Of a DNA stretch of 64,000 nucleotides, positions 8,402 through 18,894 are shown piece after piece. The stretch covers positions 1-64,000 of the forward strand of contig NZ_BAVZ01000010.1 of NCBI RefSeq assembly GCF_000576305.1, written 5' to 3'. This DNA is from Paenibacillus pini JCM 16418 (GTDB taxonomy: Bacteria > Bacillota > Bacilli > Paenibacillales > Paenibacillaceae). The notes under the pieces are model-generated. The model worked only from the letters and a program-made list of their open reading frames with translations, did no database searches and was not told where the DNA came from. Within the stretch, counting starts at the first letter, position 1, and every line of letters begins with the position of its first letter. A program made the translations under genes and the position numbers.

Positions 8402-9586
8402 ATGTCCAAACCTAAAGGTTTCGAAAAACCGACCGGTGTCCGTGATTATGTCCCTTACGCTGTGGCGAAACTACGCAGCATTGAACACAATGTGCTGGCT
8501 TGCATGAGTCGCTGGGGATATGAGCAAATTATGACGCCTACAATGGAATATTATGATACGGTGGGCGTGGCTAGTTCTACGTCAGATCAAAAGCTATTTA
8601 AACTGTTAAATAACCGTGGTACAACGCTGGTTCTACGATCGGATATGACTGCACCTATAGCCCGTGTAGTGTCTTCTTTAATGAAGGAAGAGCCACTTCC
8701 GCTGCGGTTGTCTTATCATGCGAATGTATTCCGTGCTATTGAAGAGGAAGCGGGACGTGAAGCGGAGTTTTTTCAGACGGGTGTTGAGCTGGTCGGGGAT
8801 GATTCACCTGAAGCGGATGCTGAAGTAGTGGCATTAGCCATTGAATCGCTACAGGCCGCAGGCGTAACTTCTTTTAAAATTGCGATGGGTCATGTCGGAT
8901 TCCTCAATGGACTGTTTGAAGAGGTTCTAGCAGGACGGAGTAGCGAGCAAGAATCGCTTAAAAAGGGACTACTCAGCCGTGACTATGTGGGTTTTCGTAG
9001 TCAAATTGTAGAACTGGGATTACCGCAGGCTCAGGAGAATGAACTAGATGGTATTTTACGCCTACGTGGTGGTAAAGAAATATGCGATCAGGCGCTTGAT
9101 CTTACAGGACATCCTCTCGCACGCGCATCCATCAGCCACCTTTGCAAGGTATGGGAAGTACTTGAGGCTTATGGGGTTTCGGAACATGTGCTTATTGATT
9201 TAACGATGATCGGAGACTTCTCCTACTATACAGGTATGACGTTTGAAGGATATGCTTCAGAGCTTGGTTTTCCGGTTTGTAGCGGAGGACGTTACGATAA
9301 CCTTTTACAGCAGTTTGGCAGAAATGTTCCAGCGACTGGGTTCGCGCTTAAAACGAACCGCATACTCGATGGAGTGCACGGCTTGAAGGAGCAGGTTAAG
9401 CTTCCAGTCTTAGTTCAGTACAGTGCTGGAGAGCGTAAACAGGGGCTTAATAAGGCGGCTGCGCTACGTGCTGAAGGAACAACTGTAGTTACTCGCTTAC
9501 TATCGGAAAATGAAGAGGCGAATCGCTTCGATCAAGATATGAGCAAATATGAGCAAATCCTTACTTTTGAATCATCATCTAGATAA
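8402..9586 (+). CDS. hisZ: ATP phosphoribosyltransferase regulatory subunit
   Basis: A paralogue of histidyl-tRNA synthetase that lacks aminoacylation activity and forms a hetero-octamer with the short-form HisG, giving catalytic competence and histidine feedback control. It has 394 residues and a class II synthetase-like core: the N terminus [11 protein letters not shown], motif 2-like [15 protein letters not shown] and the later [14 protein letters not shown] and SGGRYDNLL blocks typical of HisZ. It is the first gene of the his operon, 20 bases before the short HisG it needs. ATG 8402 is preceded by a GGGGTG ribosome site. Confidence 0.95.
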   Translation: MSKPKGFEKPTGVRDYVPYAVAKLRSIEHNVLACMSRWGYEQIMTPTMEYYDTVGVASSTSDQKLFKLLNNRGTTLVLRSDMTAPIARVVSSLMKEEPLPLRLSYHANVFRAIEEEAGREAEFFQTGVELVGDDSPEADAEVVALAIESLQAAGVTSFKIAMGHVGFLNGLFEEVLAGRSSEQESLKKGLLSRDYVGFRSQIVELGLPQAQENELDGILRLRGGKEICDQALDLTGHPLARASISHLCKVWEVLEAYGVSEHVLIDLTMIGDFSYYTGMTFEGYASELGFPVCSGGRYDNLLQQFGRNVPATGFALKTNRILDGVHGLKEQVKLPVLVQYSAGERKQGLNKAAALRAEGTTVVTRLLSENEEANRFDQDMSKYEQILTFESSSR

Positions 9587-9606
9587 ATAGAAGAGGAGGG
9601 GTCAAA

Positions 9607-10245
9607 TTGACGGATATTTTGAAGGTTGCCATGCCTAAAGGGAGAATTTATAAGAAGGCTGCGGCTTTGTTCCGCGAGGCTGGATTAGATATCCCGCTTG
9701 AAGTGGATGAGACGCGCAAACTCGTTATTTCATTGCCAGAGCTAAATATGGAATTTATCCTGGCTAAACCAGTAGATGTTCCTACGTATGTAGAATATGG
9801 CGCGGCAGATATCGGAATTGTAGGAAAAGACGTACTGCTTGAGGAAGACAGGGATATATATGAGCTGTTAGATCTCGGTATTGCACGTTGCAGAATGTCG
9901 GTGATCGGTTTGCCGAATTGGCAGCCTGGTATTCAGCAGCGTGTAGCAACGAAATATCCGAATGTGGCTTCTCGGTATTTCCGTGAGCAGGGGCAGCAGG
10001 TTGAAGTGATCAAACTAAATGGTTCGATTGAATTGGCTCCGCTAATTGGGCTAGCTGATCGGATTGTAGATATGGTAGAAACCGGCCAGACGTTGCAGGA
10101 AAACGGACTTGTCGAAATGAATCCAATTTTTGAGATTACGAGCCGTTTAGTGGCTAATCGGGTAAGCTATCGCATGAAAAACGGACAAATTCAGTCTCTG
10201 TGCGATAGACTACAGCAAGTAATTGGCGGTAATGTGACTAACTAA
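9607..10245 (+). CDS. hisG: ATP phosphoribosyltransferase, short form
   Basis: Catalyses the first committed step of histidine synthesis: ATP + PRPP to phosphoribosyl-ATP. At 212 residues it is the short form, lacking the C-terminal regulatory domain, so it depends on HisZ encoded just upstream. Recognisable blocks are [13 protein letters not shown] at the N terminus, [11 protein letters not shown] and the PRPP-binding region [21 protein letters not shown]. The start is TTG at 9607 behind a GAGGAGGGG ribosome site. Confidence 0.96.
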   Translation: MTDILKVAMPKGRIYKKAAALFREAGLDIPLEVDETRKLVISLPELNMEFILAKPVDVPTYVEYGAADIGIVGKDVLLEEDRDIYELLDLGIARCRMSVIGLPNWQPGIQQRVATKYPNVASRYFREQGQQVEVIKLNGSIELAPLIGLADRIVDMVETGQTLQENGLVEMNPIFEITSRLVANRVSYRMKNGQIQSLCDRLQQVIGGNVTN

Positions 10246-10305
10246 CTTCACTAGATTGAAATGAGTATGTAGATAAGATGTGTTTAGGGAAGGGAGCCGT
10301 TTGAA

Positions 10306-11601
10306 ATGAACATAGTAAATGTAAAGGATTTTGACTTGCGACGCGAAGTGGATTACGGCACACCTGAGCAAAATGAACGGGCGAAGCAAATTGTGCAGGA
10401 TGTGAAGCAAGAAGGCGATGCCGCGCTGCTTCGTTACACTGCCGAGCTAGACCGTACACAGCTTGAGGCATCACAGCTACGTGTTACCCCTGAGGAACTG
10501 CAGGCAGCTTATGCTCGAGTAGAGCCTTCCTTTGTGGAGGCTATATCGGCGGCGGCTCATAACATTCGTGCCTTTCACAACCGTGAGAAGCGGAATTCAT
10601 GGATGGATTTGCAGCCCGATGGGAGTATTCTGGGGCAAATTATTCGTCCGTTGAAGCGGGTGGGCGTATATGTACCAGGCGGTAAGGCAGCTTACCCATC
10701 ATCGGTGCTTATGAATGTGATCCCTGCGCAGGTAGCTGGCGTACCGGAGATTGTGATGGTGACGCCGCCAGCTACGGGTGGCAAGGATGGGATTGACCCG
10801 TATATTCTAGTGGCAGCGGCGGAAGCCGGAGTTCACGAAATATACCGTGTCGGTGGTGCGCAGGCAATTGCTGCGCTAGCTTATGGTACGGAAAGTATTG
10901 CGCCGGTCGATAAAATTTGCGGCCCGGGCAATATCTATGTTGCGCTGGCGAAGCGCGAGGTATACGGCGCTGTTGATATCGACAGCATTGCGGGTCCAAG
11001 TGAGATCGTGGTGCTCGCGGATGAGCATGCGGATGTGGCATTTGTTGCTGCAGATCTGCTCTCGCAAGCCGAGCATGATGAGATGGCATCGGCTATTCTC
11101 GTTACTCCATCGCAGGCATTAGCAGATGCCGTATCGGCGGAGGTACAGCGTCAGCTAGCATTATTGCCACGTCGCGAGATTGCAGCTGCTTCGATTCGTG
11201 ACTATGGCGCTATTATTCTAGTGGAATCACTAGCAGAAGGCATTTCAGTCGTGAATCGACTTGCTCCGGAACATTTAGAGATCATGGTTGAAGAACCAAT
11301 GGCTTATGCAGGGATGATTGAGAACGCTGGCGCGATCTTCTTGGGACCTTATAGTTCAGAGCCTGTTGGCGATTATTTTGCTGGGCCGAATCATATTATT
11401 CCGACGAATGGTACTGCACGGTTCTCATCCCCAGTAGATGTGGATGATTTTATTAAGAAATCGAGCATGATTTATTATAGTAAAGAAGCACTAATGAAGA
11501 ACGGTGCAACGATTATGGAACTGGCGAGACGCGAAGGGCTAGAGGCACATGCGCGGGCTATTGAAGTAAGGCTGCAAAGAGTAGGAGAGGCGGGAGCATA
11601 A
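10306..11601 (+). CDS. hisD: Histidinol dehydrogenase
   Basis: Zn-dependent, NAD-linked enzyme that oxidises L-histidinol to L-histidine in two steps, the last reaction of the pathway. It has 431 residues, normal length. Signature blocks are [34 protein letters not shown], and the catalytic region around [10 protein letters not shown] with its conserved Glu-His pair. ATG 10306 follows GGGAGCC. It is in operon order between hisG and hisB and abuts hisB with one base between stop and start. Confidence 0.96.
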   Translation: MNIVNVKDFDLRREVDYGTPEQNERAKQIVQDVKQEGDAALLRYTAELDRTQLEASQLRVTPEELQAAYARVEPSFVEAISAAAHNIRAFHNREKRNSWMDLQPDGSILGQIIRPLKRVGVYVPGGKAAYPSSVLMNVIPAQVAGVPEIVMVTPPATGGKDGIDPYILVAAAEAGVHEIYRVGGAQAIAALAYGTESIAPVDKICGPGNIYVALAKREVYGAVDIDSIAGPSEIVVLADEHADVAFVAADLLSQAEHDEMASAILVTPSQALADAVSAEVQRQLALLPRREIAAASIRDYGAIILVESLAEGISVVNRLAPEHLEIMVEEPMAYAGMIENAGAIFLGPYSSEPVGDYFAGPNHIIPTNGTARFSSPVDVDDFIKKSSMIYYSKEALMKNGATIMELARREGLEAHARAIEVRLQRVGEAGA

Positions 11602-11602
11602 C

Positions 11603-12220
11603 ATGACTAACAATAACGAGATCAAAGATGAGAACCTACGTAGTTCAAGTGTAAAACGCAAAACGAATGAGACGGATATTGCATTGTCCCTTACCGTAGA
11701 TGGCAGCGGAGTTTCGGAGCTTGAGACGGATGTTCCTTTTCTAAACCATATGCTGGATTTATTCACGAAGCACGGACAATTTGATCTGAATGTTCAGGCT
11801 CGTGGAGATATTGAGATCGATGATCACCATACCGTTGAGGATATCGGGATTTGCCTTGGACAGACGCTACGCGAAGCGCTTGGTGATAAAAGAGGAATTA
11901 AGCGCTATGCGAGTGTGTTCGTTCCTATGGACGAGGCGCTTGCGCAAGTGGTTATTGACGTTAGTAACCGTCCTCACTTCGAATATCGGGCAGAATATCC
12001 ATCTGCTCAAGTAGGTAGCTTCTCTACGGAACTCGTACATGAATTTTTGTGGAAATTTGCACTAGAGGCAAGAATTACACTGCATGTCATTGTCCATTAC
12101 GGACAGAACACTCATCATATGATTGAAGCTATCTTTAAAGCACTTGGACGTGCATTGGACGAAGCAACCAGTATCGATCCACGTGTTACGGGGGTTCCCT
12201 CAACGAAGGGAGTGCTATAG
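11603..12220 (+). CDS. hisB: Imidazoleglycerol-phosphate dehydratase
   Basis: Mn-dependent enzyme that dehydrates imidazole glycerol phosphate to imidazole acetol phosphate. It is a 205-residue monofunctional form without the N-terminal phosphatase of the E. coli fusion, which fits the separate HisJ phosphatase at 15143. The metal-binding histidine clusters are visible as DDHHTVEDIGICLG and HHMIEAIFKALGRAL. Confidence 0.96.
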   Translation: MTNNNEIKDENLRSSSVKRKTNETDIALSLTVDGSGVSELETDVPFLNHMLDLFTKHGQFDLNVQARGDIEIDDHHTVEDIGICLGQTLREALGDKRGIKRYASVFVPMDEALAQVVIDVSNRPHFEYRAEYPSAQVGSFSTELVHEFLWKFALEARITLHVIVHYGQNTHHMIEAIFKALGRALDEATSIDPRVTGVPSTKGVL

Positions 12221-12222
12221 TC

Positions 12223-12843
12223 GTGACGATTGCAATTGTGGACTATGGTATGGGCAATTTGCACAGTGTGAGCAAAGCAGTAGAGCGCCTCGGTTATGAG
12301 GCGCTGATCACGGGTGAACGCGAAGCGATTCTAAACGCGAGCGGCGTGATTGTGCCGGGCGTCGGTGCCTTTGGCGACGCGATGGAGCATCTGCGGCAGA
12401 GTGGACTTGGCGCAGTCGTGCAAGAGGTGGCAGCGGGTACGCAGCCGCTGCTCGGCATTTGCTTAGGAATGCAGCTGCTATTTAGCAGCAGCGAGGAGCA
12501 TGGCAACTATGAGGGGCTTCATATTTTGCCAGGCAAGGTTGTACGCTTCACAGGTGGAGACTACAAGGTGCCGCATATGGGCTGGAATAAGCTACAGTTT
12601 GTGCAGGAGCAAAGTCCGCTGCTAGCGGGACTTGCGGAAGGGCATGTCTATTTTGTCCATTCGTATCATGTTCTTCCGGAAGTGAAAGCTGATTTACTGG
12701 CAACAACGGATTATGGTCATCCTGTCACCGCTATTGTGGGACGGGGTTCCGTTTACGGCATGCAGTTCCATCCAGAAAAAAGTGGCGAAGTAGGAATGCA
12801 GCTACTACAAAATTTCTTGAAACTGACGGATACGTCAGCCTAA
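12223..12843 (+). CDS. hisH: Imidazole glycerol phosphate synthase, glutaminase subunit
   Basis: Class I glutamine amidotransferase that hydrolyses glutamine and channels ammonia to HisF. It has 206 residues. The nucleophile cysteine is in LGICLGMQLLF, the oxyanion PGVGAFGDAM precedes it, and the catalytic His-Glu is in GMQFHPEKS. The start is GTG at 12223, two bases after the hisB stop, which points to translational coupling. Confidence 0.96.
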   Translation: MTIAIVDYGMGNLHSVSKAVERLGYEALITGEREAILNASGVIVPGVGAFGDAMEHLRQSGLGAVVQEVAAGTQPLLGICLGMQLLFSSSEEHGNYEGLHILPGKVVRFTGGDYKVPHMGWNKLQFVQEQSPLLAGLAEGHVYFVHSYHVLPEVKADLLATTDYGHPVTAIVGRGSVYGMQFHPEKSGEVGMQLLQNFLKLTDTSA

Positions 12844-12897
12844 ATATAGATTTAATAATCTAGATTAGACTCTATGGGGAAAACGGGAGGTTCGCTA

Positions 12898-13629
12898 ATG
12901 TCTTCTTTTATCATCTATCCAGCTATTGATATTCGCGGCGGTAAATGTGTACGACTGGTGCAAGGGGATTACAATCAAGAAACGGTGTATCATGACAGTC
13001 CACTAGAGGCTGCTAAGGCATGGGAAGCTCAAGGTGGTTCATATATTCATCTGGTGGATTTGGATGGGGCCAAGGCAGGTCACCCTGTTAATGACGAGGT
13101 CATTGCAGCTATTGCGTCCGGTGTGCAGGTTCCGGTGCAGGTTGGTGGTGGACTTCGGAAGCTAGAGGATGTAAAGCGTCTACTGTCTCTCGGTGTGAGT
13201 AGGCTCATTATTGGGACGGCAGCGATTGAGGATCGAGCATTTACAGAAGCGGTGCTAGGCACCTATGGTGATAAAGTAGCCATTGGTATTGATGCTCGTA
13301 ACGGTTATGTCGCAACACGTGGCTGGTTAGAAACTTCGGAAGTGAAGGCGGAAGTTCTGGCTAAGGAACTGGCATCGAAGGGTGCGGAGACATTTATTTT
13401 CACAGACATCTCTAGAGATGGAATGATGCAGGGTCCGAATATTGAGGCCATTGTAGCACTAGCGACGAGTAGTGGTCGTAATGTTATTGCATCAGGCGGC
13501 GTGACTCAATTGAATGATTTAGTCGAACTCAGTAAGCATAGTGCGCAAGGCGTAGGTGGAGCCATTGTAGGCAAGGCGCTATATACAGGTAATATAGATC
13601 TTGCAGAGGCTATTAGAGTGATTGGATAG
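12898..13629 (+). CDS. hisA: ProFAR isomerase
   Basis: TIM-barrel Amadori isomerase converting ProFAR to PRFAR. It has 243 residues from ATG 12898, chosen because GGGAGG (12885-12890) sits 7 bases upstream and the family N terminus is [17 protein letters not shown]. An in-frame ATG at 12874 would add eight unsupported residues. The two phosphate-binding half-barrel motifs, including VGGGLR and ASGGV, are present. Confidence 0.95.
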   Translation: MSSFIIYPAIDIRGGKCVRLVQGDYNQETVYHDSPLEAAKAWEAQGGSYIHLVDLDGAKAGHPVNDEVIAAIASGVQVPVQVGGGLRKLEDVKRLLSLGVSRLIIGTAAIEDRAFTEAVLGTYGDKVAIGIDARNGYVATRGWLETSEVKAEVLAKELASKGAETFIFTDISRDGMMQGPNIEAIVALATSSGRNVIASGGVTQLNDLVELSKHSAQGVGGAIVGKALYTGNIDLAEAIRVIG

Positions 13630-13674
13630 CAGGCCATAAGTGATTGATTAGAGTGATGGAGAGGAAGAGATGGC

Positions 13675-14433
13675 ATGCTGGCAAAACGTATCATTCCGTG
13701 TCTTGACGTAAAGGATGGACGGGTCGTGAAGGGTGTCAATTTTGAGAATTTGCGTGATGCTGGAGATCCGGTTGAGCTTGCGGCGCTGTATGACCGTGAG
13801 GGTGCGGATGAGCTAGTATTTTTAGATATTTCAGCTTCGGTTGAAGGACGCGCTACAATGATTGAAGTTGTGCGGAAGACCGCGGGCGAAATCGCAATAC
13901 CATTTACAGTGGGCGGCGGGATCTCGCATGTCGATGATATGAAGCGCATTTTACGTGCTGGAGCAGATAAAATAGGCATTAATACGGCGGCAGTTCTGAA
14001 CCCACAGCTGATTGCAGACGGTGCACGTCGTTTCGGATCTCAGTGCATTGTAGTGGCGGTAGACGCTAAATACAATGATGCGTGGGGCGAATGGGAAGTG
14101 TACACGCATGGCGGACGCAAGTCCACGGGTATCCGGGCGTTGGCCTGGGTTAAAGAAGTGGAAGCACTTGGCGCTGGAGAAATTCTGCTCACGAGTATGG
14201 ATGCTGACGGGACGAAGGATGGTTTCGATCTGAAGCTGACTTCGGCGGTCGCAGATGCGGTAGGTATTCCGGTTATTGCTTCGGGTGGAGCGGGGAAAAC
14301 AGAACATTTTATGGATGTATTTACGGATGGTAAGGCTGATGCGGGATTAGCGGCGACTATTTTTCACTATAAGGAAATATCAATACCGGAATTGAAAGAG
14401 GATTTAAGAATAAAAGGGGTGGAAATCAGATGA
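13675..14433 (+). CDS. hisF: Imidazole glycerol phosphate synthase, cyclase subunit
   Basis: TIM-barrel cyclase that uses ammonia from HisH to turn PRFAR into IGP and AICAR, the latter feeding purine synthesis. It has 252 residues. Catalytic Asp residues lie in [14 protein letters not shown] (N terminus) and [15 protein letters not shown]. Phosphate-binding glycine motifs are FTVGGGI and ASGGAG. The stop codon overlaps the hisIE start by four bases (ATGA). Confidence 0.96.
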   Translation: MLAKRIIPCLDVKDGRVVKGVNFENLRDAGDPVELAALYDREGADELVFLDISASVEGRATMIEVVRKTAGEIAIPFTVGGGISHVDDMKRILRAGADKIGINTAAVLNPQLIADGARRFGSQCIVVAVDAKYNDAWGEWEVYTHGGRKSTGIRALAWVKEVEALGAGEILLTSMDADGTKDGFDLKLTSAVADAVGIPVIASGGAGKTEHFMDVFTDGKADAGLAATIFHYKEISIPELKEDLRIKGVEIR

Positions 14434-15131
14434 GTAACGTACTGAAACAGCAATTATCACTAGAACAGGTACAGGAGCATATTCGTTATGACGAGGCTGG
14501 TTTGGTACCAGCGATCGTTCAGGATGCTACGAGTAAAGAAGTGCTAATGATGGCTTATATGAACCGCGAGTCCCTTAAGTTATCGCTTGAATCCGGGGAA
14601 ACATGGTTCTGGAGCCGTTCCCGTGAGGAACTATGGCATAAAGGTGCTACATCAGGTAATACTCAGCAGATTACGTCAGTTCATTATGATTGCGACGGAG
14701 ATACGTTATTGGTCCAAGTGCAACCGAAAGGGCCTGCTTGTCATACGGGAGAAGAAAGCTGCTTCTATCGTGAAATTACTTTCCCAGCGCAAAAGGATTT
14801 GAAGAACGAAGCTACAGACACTGGCGAAAGACACCGATTTGCGGTGCTAGAAGAATTGGAACAGGTCATTGCCGAGCGTGAGAAGGACCGTCCAGAAGGT
14901 GCGTATACTACGTATCTGTTTGATAAGGGTGTAGATAAAATTTTGAAAAAGGTCGGCGAAGAGGCATCCGAGACCATTATCGCGGCGAAAAATAAGGATA
15001 ATGCAGAACTGCGTCTCGAAGTCAGTGACTTGATCTATCACCTGCTTGTACTGCTTCAGGAGCGCAAGCTTCCACTCGATGATATTATGGCAGAGCTGGA
15101 TCGCCGCCACGAGCGACCACGCCGGGATTAG
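14430..15131 (+). CDS. hisIE: Bifunctional phosphoribosyl-AMP cyclohydrolase / phosphoribosyl-ATP pyrophosphatase
   Basis: A fusion carrying steps 2 and 3 of histidine synthesis. The N-terminal cyclohydrolase half (about residues 1-115) shows [26 protein letters not shown] and the zinc-site cysteines in HYDCDGD and [11 protein letters not shown]. The C-terminal pyrophosphatase half shows [15 protein letters not shown] and [11 protein letters not shown]. It has 233 residues in total and overlaps hisF by four bases. Confidence 0.96.
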   Translation: MSNVLKQQLSLEQVQEHIRYDEAGLVPAIVQDATSKEVLMMAYMNRESLKLSLESGETWFWSRSREELWHKGATSGNTQQITSVHYDCDGDTLLVQVQPKGPACHTGEESCFYREITFPAQKDLKNEATDTGERHRFAVLEELEQVIAEREKDRPEGAYTTYLFDKGVDKILKKVGEEASETIIAAKNKDNAELRLEVSDLIYHLLVLLQERKLPLDDIMAELDRRHERPRRD

Positions 15132-15142
15132 GAGACAGACTA

Positions 15143-15967
15143 ATGCATATAGACTACCACACCCATCACGTCCGCTGTGGCCATGCTGTAGGGCAGCTAG
15201 AAGAGTACGTGCGCCAGGGTATTGAGATTGGACTTGATCAGCTTGGATTGTCCGATCATATGCCGTTGCTACATGTAGATCCTGCAACCTATTATCCGGA
15301 GATGGCTATGCCAATGTCTGAGCTTCCACGGTACGTAGAGGAATGTCTGGAACTGAAAGAAAAGTATCGTGATCAAATTGATATACGTGTCGGACTTGAG
15401 GGTGACTATATCGAGGGATATGAGGAAGACATTCGTAAAATTGTAGAAAGCTACCCTTGGGATTACGTCATTGGTTCGGTACATTTTCTGGGTGAATGGG
15501 ATATTACTGATCATCGGCAAGTTCATGGATGGGAAGGCAAGGATATTCTTGGCGTCTACAAAATATACTATGATGCTGTACAGAAAGCAGCCGCAAGTGG
15601 ATTTTACGATAGTATGGGGCATGTGGATGTCATCAAGCGGTTTGGTTACCGCCCGAATGCTACACAGACTGCTGAGGTCGAGGAGCTAGAAAATGCAACG
15701 CTAGCTTCGATTGCTAAGAGTGGAGTAGCTATGGAACTGAATGCTTCAGGCTTATCAAAGCCCTGTGCTGAGATGTTTCCATCCAATCGGATGCTTCGTG
15801 AAGCTCATCAACTTGGTATTCCGCTTACGCTCGGATCAGATGCGCATCATCCATTGAAGCTTGGTGAGAATCTGGATCAAGCGCGCTTAGCGCTCTGGAA
15901 TGCCGGATTTAGAGAGCTTGCCACGTTTAAAGAGCGCAAGCGTATAATGGTTCCTTTTGAAATTTAG
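15143..15967 (+). CDS. hisJ: Histidinol-phosphatase, PHP family
   Basis: PHP-domain metallophosphatase of 274 residues that dephosphorylates histidinol phosphate, the step missing from the monofunctional HisB. Metal ligands are visible in MHIDYHTHHVRCGHA, GLSDHMPL, GLEGDYIEGYE, GSVHFL and LTLGSDAHHP. It starts 11 bases after hisIE and completes the pathway within one operon. PHP proteins with other substrates exist, but location and the HisJ-like N terminus make this call strong. Confidence 0.92.
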   Translation: MHIDYHTHHVRCGHAVGQLEEYVRQGIEIGLDQLGLSDHMPLLHVDPATYYPEMAMPMSELPRYVEECLELKEKYRDQIDIRVGLEGDYIEGYEEDIRKIVESYPWDYVIGSVHFLGEWDITDHRQVHGWEGKDILGVYKIYYDAVQKAAASGFYDSMGHVDVIKRFGYRPNATQTAEVEELENATLASIAKSGVAMELNASGLSKPCAEMFPSNRMLREAHQLGIPLTLGSDAHHPLKLGENLDQARLALWNAGFRELATFKERKRIMVPFEI

Positions 15968-16017
15968 TTCTTACATGTATAATAGATAACAAAAAAGTAA
16001 GGGAATCGGAGGATTAT

Positions 16018-16965
16018 ATGCAAGAGAATTTACGCATTTTTACGGGATCGTCGAATCCTAAGTTGGCAAAAGAGATTTGTGACAAGCTCAATGCGAAGTT
16101 GGGCAATATCACGCTTTCACGCTTCAAGAGTGGAGAAATCTATGTCAACTATGAGGAAAGTATCCGTAACTGCGATGTCTTTCTTGTTCAATCCCTCTCT
16201 CATCCCATCAATGAGTTATTTGTAGAGTTGCTGGTTATGATTGACGCGGCCAAGAGAGCTTCTGCTCGCACGATTAATATAATCGTTCCCTACTATGGAT
16301 ATGCTCGCCAAGAGCGCAAATCGGCTCCACGGGAACCCATATCCGCCAAAATGGTTGCCGATGTGTTAACTACTGTAGGTGCCAACCGCGTAATTACGAT
16401 TGATTTGCATGCACCAGCGATTCAAGGATTCTTCAATATCCCCGTAGATCATTTAACGGCACTTGACCTGATCTGTGATTACTTGAAGTCGCAAGATATA
16501 CCGAACCCCGTCATTGTTTCACCAGATGCCGGTAGGGCGTCGACGGCTGAGAAGCTTGCGAATCATATGGATACTCCCTTTGCGATAATGATCAAGAAAC
16601 GCCCCGCCCATAACGAATCCGTTATTACACATGTCATTGGCGATGTGGAAGGCCGGACACCAATCATTATCGAGGATTTAATTGATACAGGTACGACGAT
16701 AGTCAAAGTAGTGGAAGGACTGAAAGAGCGCGGAGCCAACGATGCGATTGTATGTGCAACGCATGGTTTGTTTTCAGTTGATGCTCTGAAGCGTCTGGAT
16801 CATCCTAATATTCAACAGATCATTGTTACGGATTCGATTTCGCTAGCTGAGGAGCGACCTGCATGTTTACATGTGCTATCCGTAGCTCCTATGCTTGCAA
16901 CGGCTACCCGAATTATTACTGAGGGTGGATCAATTGCGACCTTATTTAAAGACGCCGGCATGTAG
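16018..16965 (+). CDS. prs: Ribose-phosphate pyrophosphokinase
   Basis: Makes PRPP from ribose 5-phosphate and ATP. It has 315 residues, normal length. The N terminus LRIFTGSSNPKLAKEI, the flexible-loop region YYGYARQERK, and the PRPP-binding motif IIEDLIDTGTTI are all present. It lies 50 bases downstream of hisJ on the same strand with no visible terminator between. PRPP is the substrate of HisG, so linkage to the his operon makes metabolic sense. Many Firmicutes carry another prs next to glmU; whether this genome does cannot be seen. A terminator overlaps its stop codon. Confidence 0.93.
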   Translation: MQENLRIFTGSSNPKLAKEICDKLNAKLGNITLSRFKSGEIYVNYEESIRNCDVFLVQSLSHPINELFVELLVMIDAAKRASARTINIIVPYYGYARQERKSAPREPISAKMVADVLTTVGANRVITIDLHAPAIQGFFNIPVDHLTALDLICDYLKSQDIPNPVIVSPDAGRASTAEKLANHMDTPFAIMIKKRPAHNESVITHVIGDVEGRTPIIIEDLIDTGTTIVKVVEGLKERGANDAIVCATHGLFSVDALKRLDHPNIQQIIVTDSISLAEERPACLHVLSVAPMLATATRIITEGGSIATLFKDAGM

Positions 16966-16984
16966 AGCCTAGCGTCTTTTTTTT
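16948..16984 (+). terminator. Terminator overlapping the prs stop codon
   Basis: AAAGACGC (16948-16955) pairs with GCGTCTTT (16972-16979) and is followed by T residues to 16984. The left arm lies in the last codons of prs, and the TAG stop (16963-16965) is in the loop. Confidence 0.8.
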
Positions 16985-17053
16985 CGAGATTATAAGATCA
17001 TATCCGGGTTAAATAGATTCTATATTTAGGTCTTAGATGCTCTTTCAAACTTA

Positions 17054-17062
17054 TGGTATACT
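17054..17062 (+). promoter_or_regulatory. Extended -10 promoter element for the TPR gene
   Basis: TGGTATACT is an extended -10 (TGN plus TATACT) 45 bases before the TPR gene. No good -35 is seen, as is common with extended -10 promoters. Confidence 0.5.
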
Positions 17063-17106
17063 AATCTGGATAAAGGTTATGCAACAGAAGGAGGTACCTT
17101 GCTTAC

Positions 17107-18816
17107 ATGAAAGAGATTAATTTACGGGCTGAGGACCTACAACATAAAGTAATACCCATTCATATGGATGCCAATTTCTTCTTTGAAAGAGCAGTTCGTT
17201 CACTGGACCGCTATCATTATGATAAGGCATTGAAATATTTTCGCAAAGCTGTTGAATATGAACCGGAAAATCCGGTGAATCATTGCAATATGGCGGGTAT
17301 ATTATCAGAGATGGGCGATTACGAGGGATCGAACGCCGTCCTTACCAATATTTTGGAACATGTAGAGCCTTCCATGACCGAGTGTTATTTCTATATGGCT
17401 AACAATTATGCTAATATGGATAACTTCGAGGAAGCCGAACGCGCGATTGTCACGTACTTGGAGCAAGATACCGAAGGACAGTTTTTGGAAGAAGCCGAGG
17501 AAATTATCGATTTGCTCGAATATGAGCTAGATCGTCCCGCGAAGCTGGTCCGCATTAAGAGCCGCGAAGGCATGATAGAGCATGATCAGGCGCGCGCTTT
17601 AATGGAAGAAGGCAAGTTCGCACAAGCTGTTGAAATGCTAGAGAGCATTGTACAGCAGAGTCCAGACTTCTTGGCGGCTCGTAATAATTTGGCGTTAGCC
17701 TACTATTACATGGGGCTATTCCATAGAGCCAAAGAAACGATAGGACAAGTGCTGGAGCTTGAGCAAGGCAATTTGCATGGTCTGTGTAACCTGGCGATTT
17801 TTTACCAGCATGAAGGGAATACTAAAGCTTTAGAGCACTTGCTGGATACGCTAAGCATTACGGTTCCTTTTCATCAAGAACATGTATTCAAACTGGCTAC
17901 GACCATGGGAATTTTGGGACGCCATGAGGAAGCATACGGACATTTCCGTCGTTTGCTTAAAGATGAAGAGGTAAATGAGGACCCAAGCCTGTACCATTAT
18001 ACGGCTGTTGCTGCTTTTAACAGTGCTCGGTATATGGAAGCCAAACGTTGGTGGAACTATCTATTGAAGATGGACCCTCAGTCGGCCATACCCAAATTCT
18101 ATTTGGCTCAGCTTGAACAAGTACTAGTTCACCATAAGAAATATCCGAAACTGAGTTATCAGTATCATCTTCCGTTTGAGGAACAACTGAAGCGCTGGGA
18201 GCAAGATGAGGAAGGCATGAGCGAAGAAATTAAGCATAATCCTCTTATCCGTTCTTCCTTCTTCTGGGCGCTACGTTACGGTGATACAGGTACGAAACTT
18301 CAGGTTATTCGTGCACTTAGTTGGATTGCTGATGATGAGGTGAAGGAGACGTTAAGTGCTTTCCTTCAGGAACCCGATCAAGAAGCTTTGCTCAAAGAAG
18401 CGGCTAAGCAAGTTCTAATCGAAATGGGTGTAGCTGTGCCAGGTGACTGCATTGATGCTGCAGCAGAAGTATCAGTTACCTCGGAGCAACGCCCCGCAGT
18501 TATGAGACTGCCGGAGTGGAAAGGAACATGGCAGGGCGTAGTTGATCAAACGCTACAGCATATGGATTTAAGTATGGAACGTGAACGCAAGAATAATGTA
18601 CAGAACCTGTGGACAGCGTTCCTTGGCAAGTTGTACCCGGATACTCCACTGATTCGGCAGCCGGAAGGTTGGTCAGCAGCACTCGATTATTTAACTACTA
18701 AAATGCATGGCGGTGCGGTCACCTATCAAGAAGTCGCCCAGCGTTACGGCGTTTCTGCATCCACAGTAAGTCGTTATGCAAGACGTATTCATAGCGTCTG
18801 TTCATTAAAAGAATAA
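17107..18816 (+). CDS. TPR protein with a C-terminal helix-turn-helix
   Basis: Soluble 569-residue protein. Tetratricopeptide-like repeats fill roughly residues 20-330, for example YDKALKYFRKAVEYEPENP and FLAARNNLALAYYYMGLFHRA. A middle helical region follows, and the last ~35 residues form a classic helix-turn-helix: TYQEVAQRYGVSASTVSRYA. It sits between the his block and trxB, the position of the TPR gene yvcD in Bacillus. TPRs suggest a protein-binding scaffold. The terminal HTH suggests DNA binding or a Psq/Fis-like interaction, but no target is known. AGGAGG lies about 11 bases before ATG 17107. Confidence 0.85.
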   Translation: MKEINLRAEDLQHKVIPIHMDANFFFERAVRSLDRYHYDKALKYFRKAVEYEPENPVNHCNMAGILSEMGDYEGSNAVLTNILEHVEPSMTECYFYMANNYANMDNFEEAERAIVTYLEQDTEGQFLEEAEEIIDLLEYELDRPAKLVRIKSREGMIEHDQARALMEEGKFAQAVEMLESIVQQSPDFLAARNNLALAYYYMGLFHRAKETIGQVLELEQGNLHGLCNLAIFYQHEGNTKALEHLLDTLSITVPFHQEHVFKLATTMGILGRHEEAYGHFRRLLKDEEVNEDPSLYHYTAVAAFNSARYMEAKRWWNYLLKMDPQSAIPKFYLAQLEQVLVHHKKYPKLSYQYHLPFEEQLKRWEQDEEGMSEEIKHNPLIRSSFFWALRYGDTGTKLQVIRALSWIADDEVKETLSAFLQEPDQEALLKEAAKQVLIEMGVAVPGDCIDAAAEVSVTSEQRPAVMRLPEWKGTWQGVVDQTLQHMDLSMERERKNNVQNLWTAFLGKLYPDTPLIRQPEGWSAALDYLTTKMHGGAVTYQEVAQRYGVSASTVSRYARRIHSVCSLKE

Positions 18817-18894
18817 AAGGATGATATTTCTTGTCCTTTTACAAAAAAATATCTAGAGGATACTCATCATTCACTCTAAGGAGGCCATTTGATT

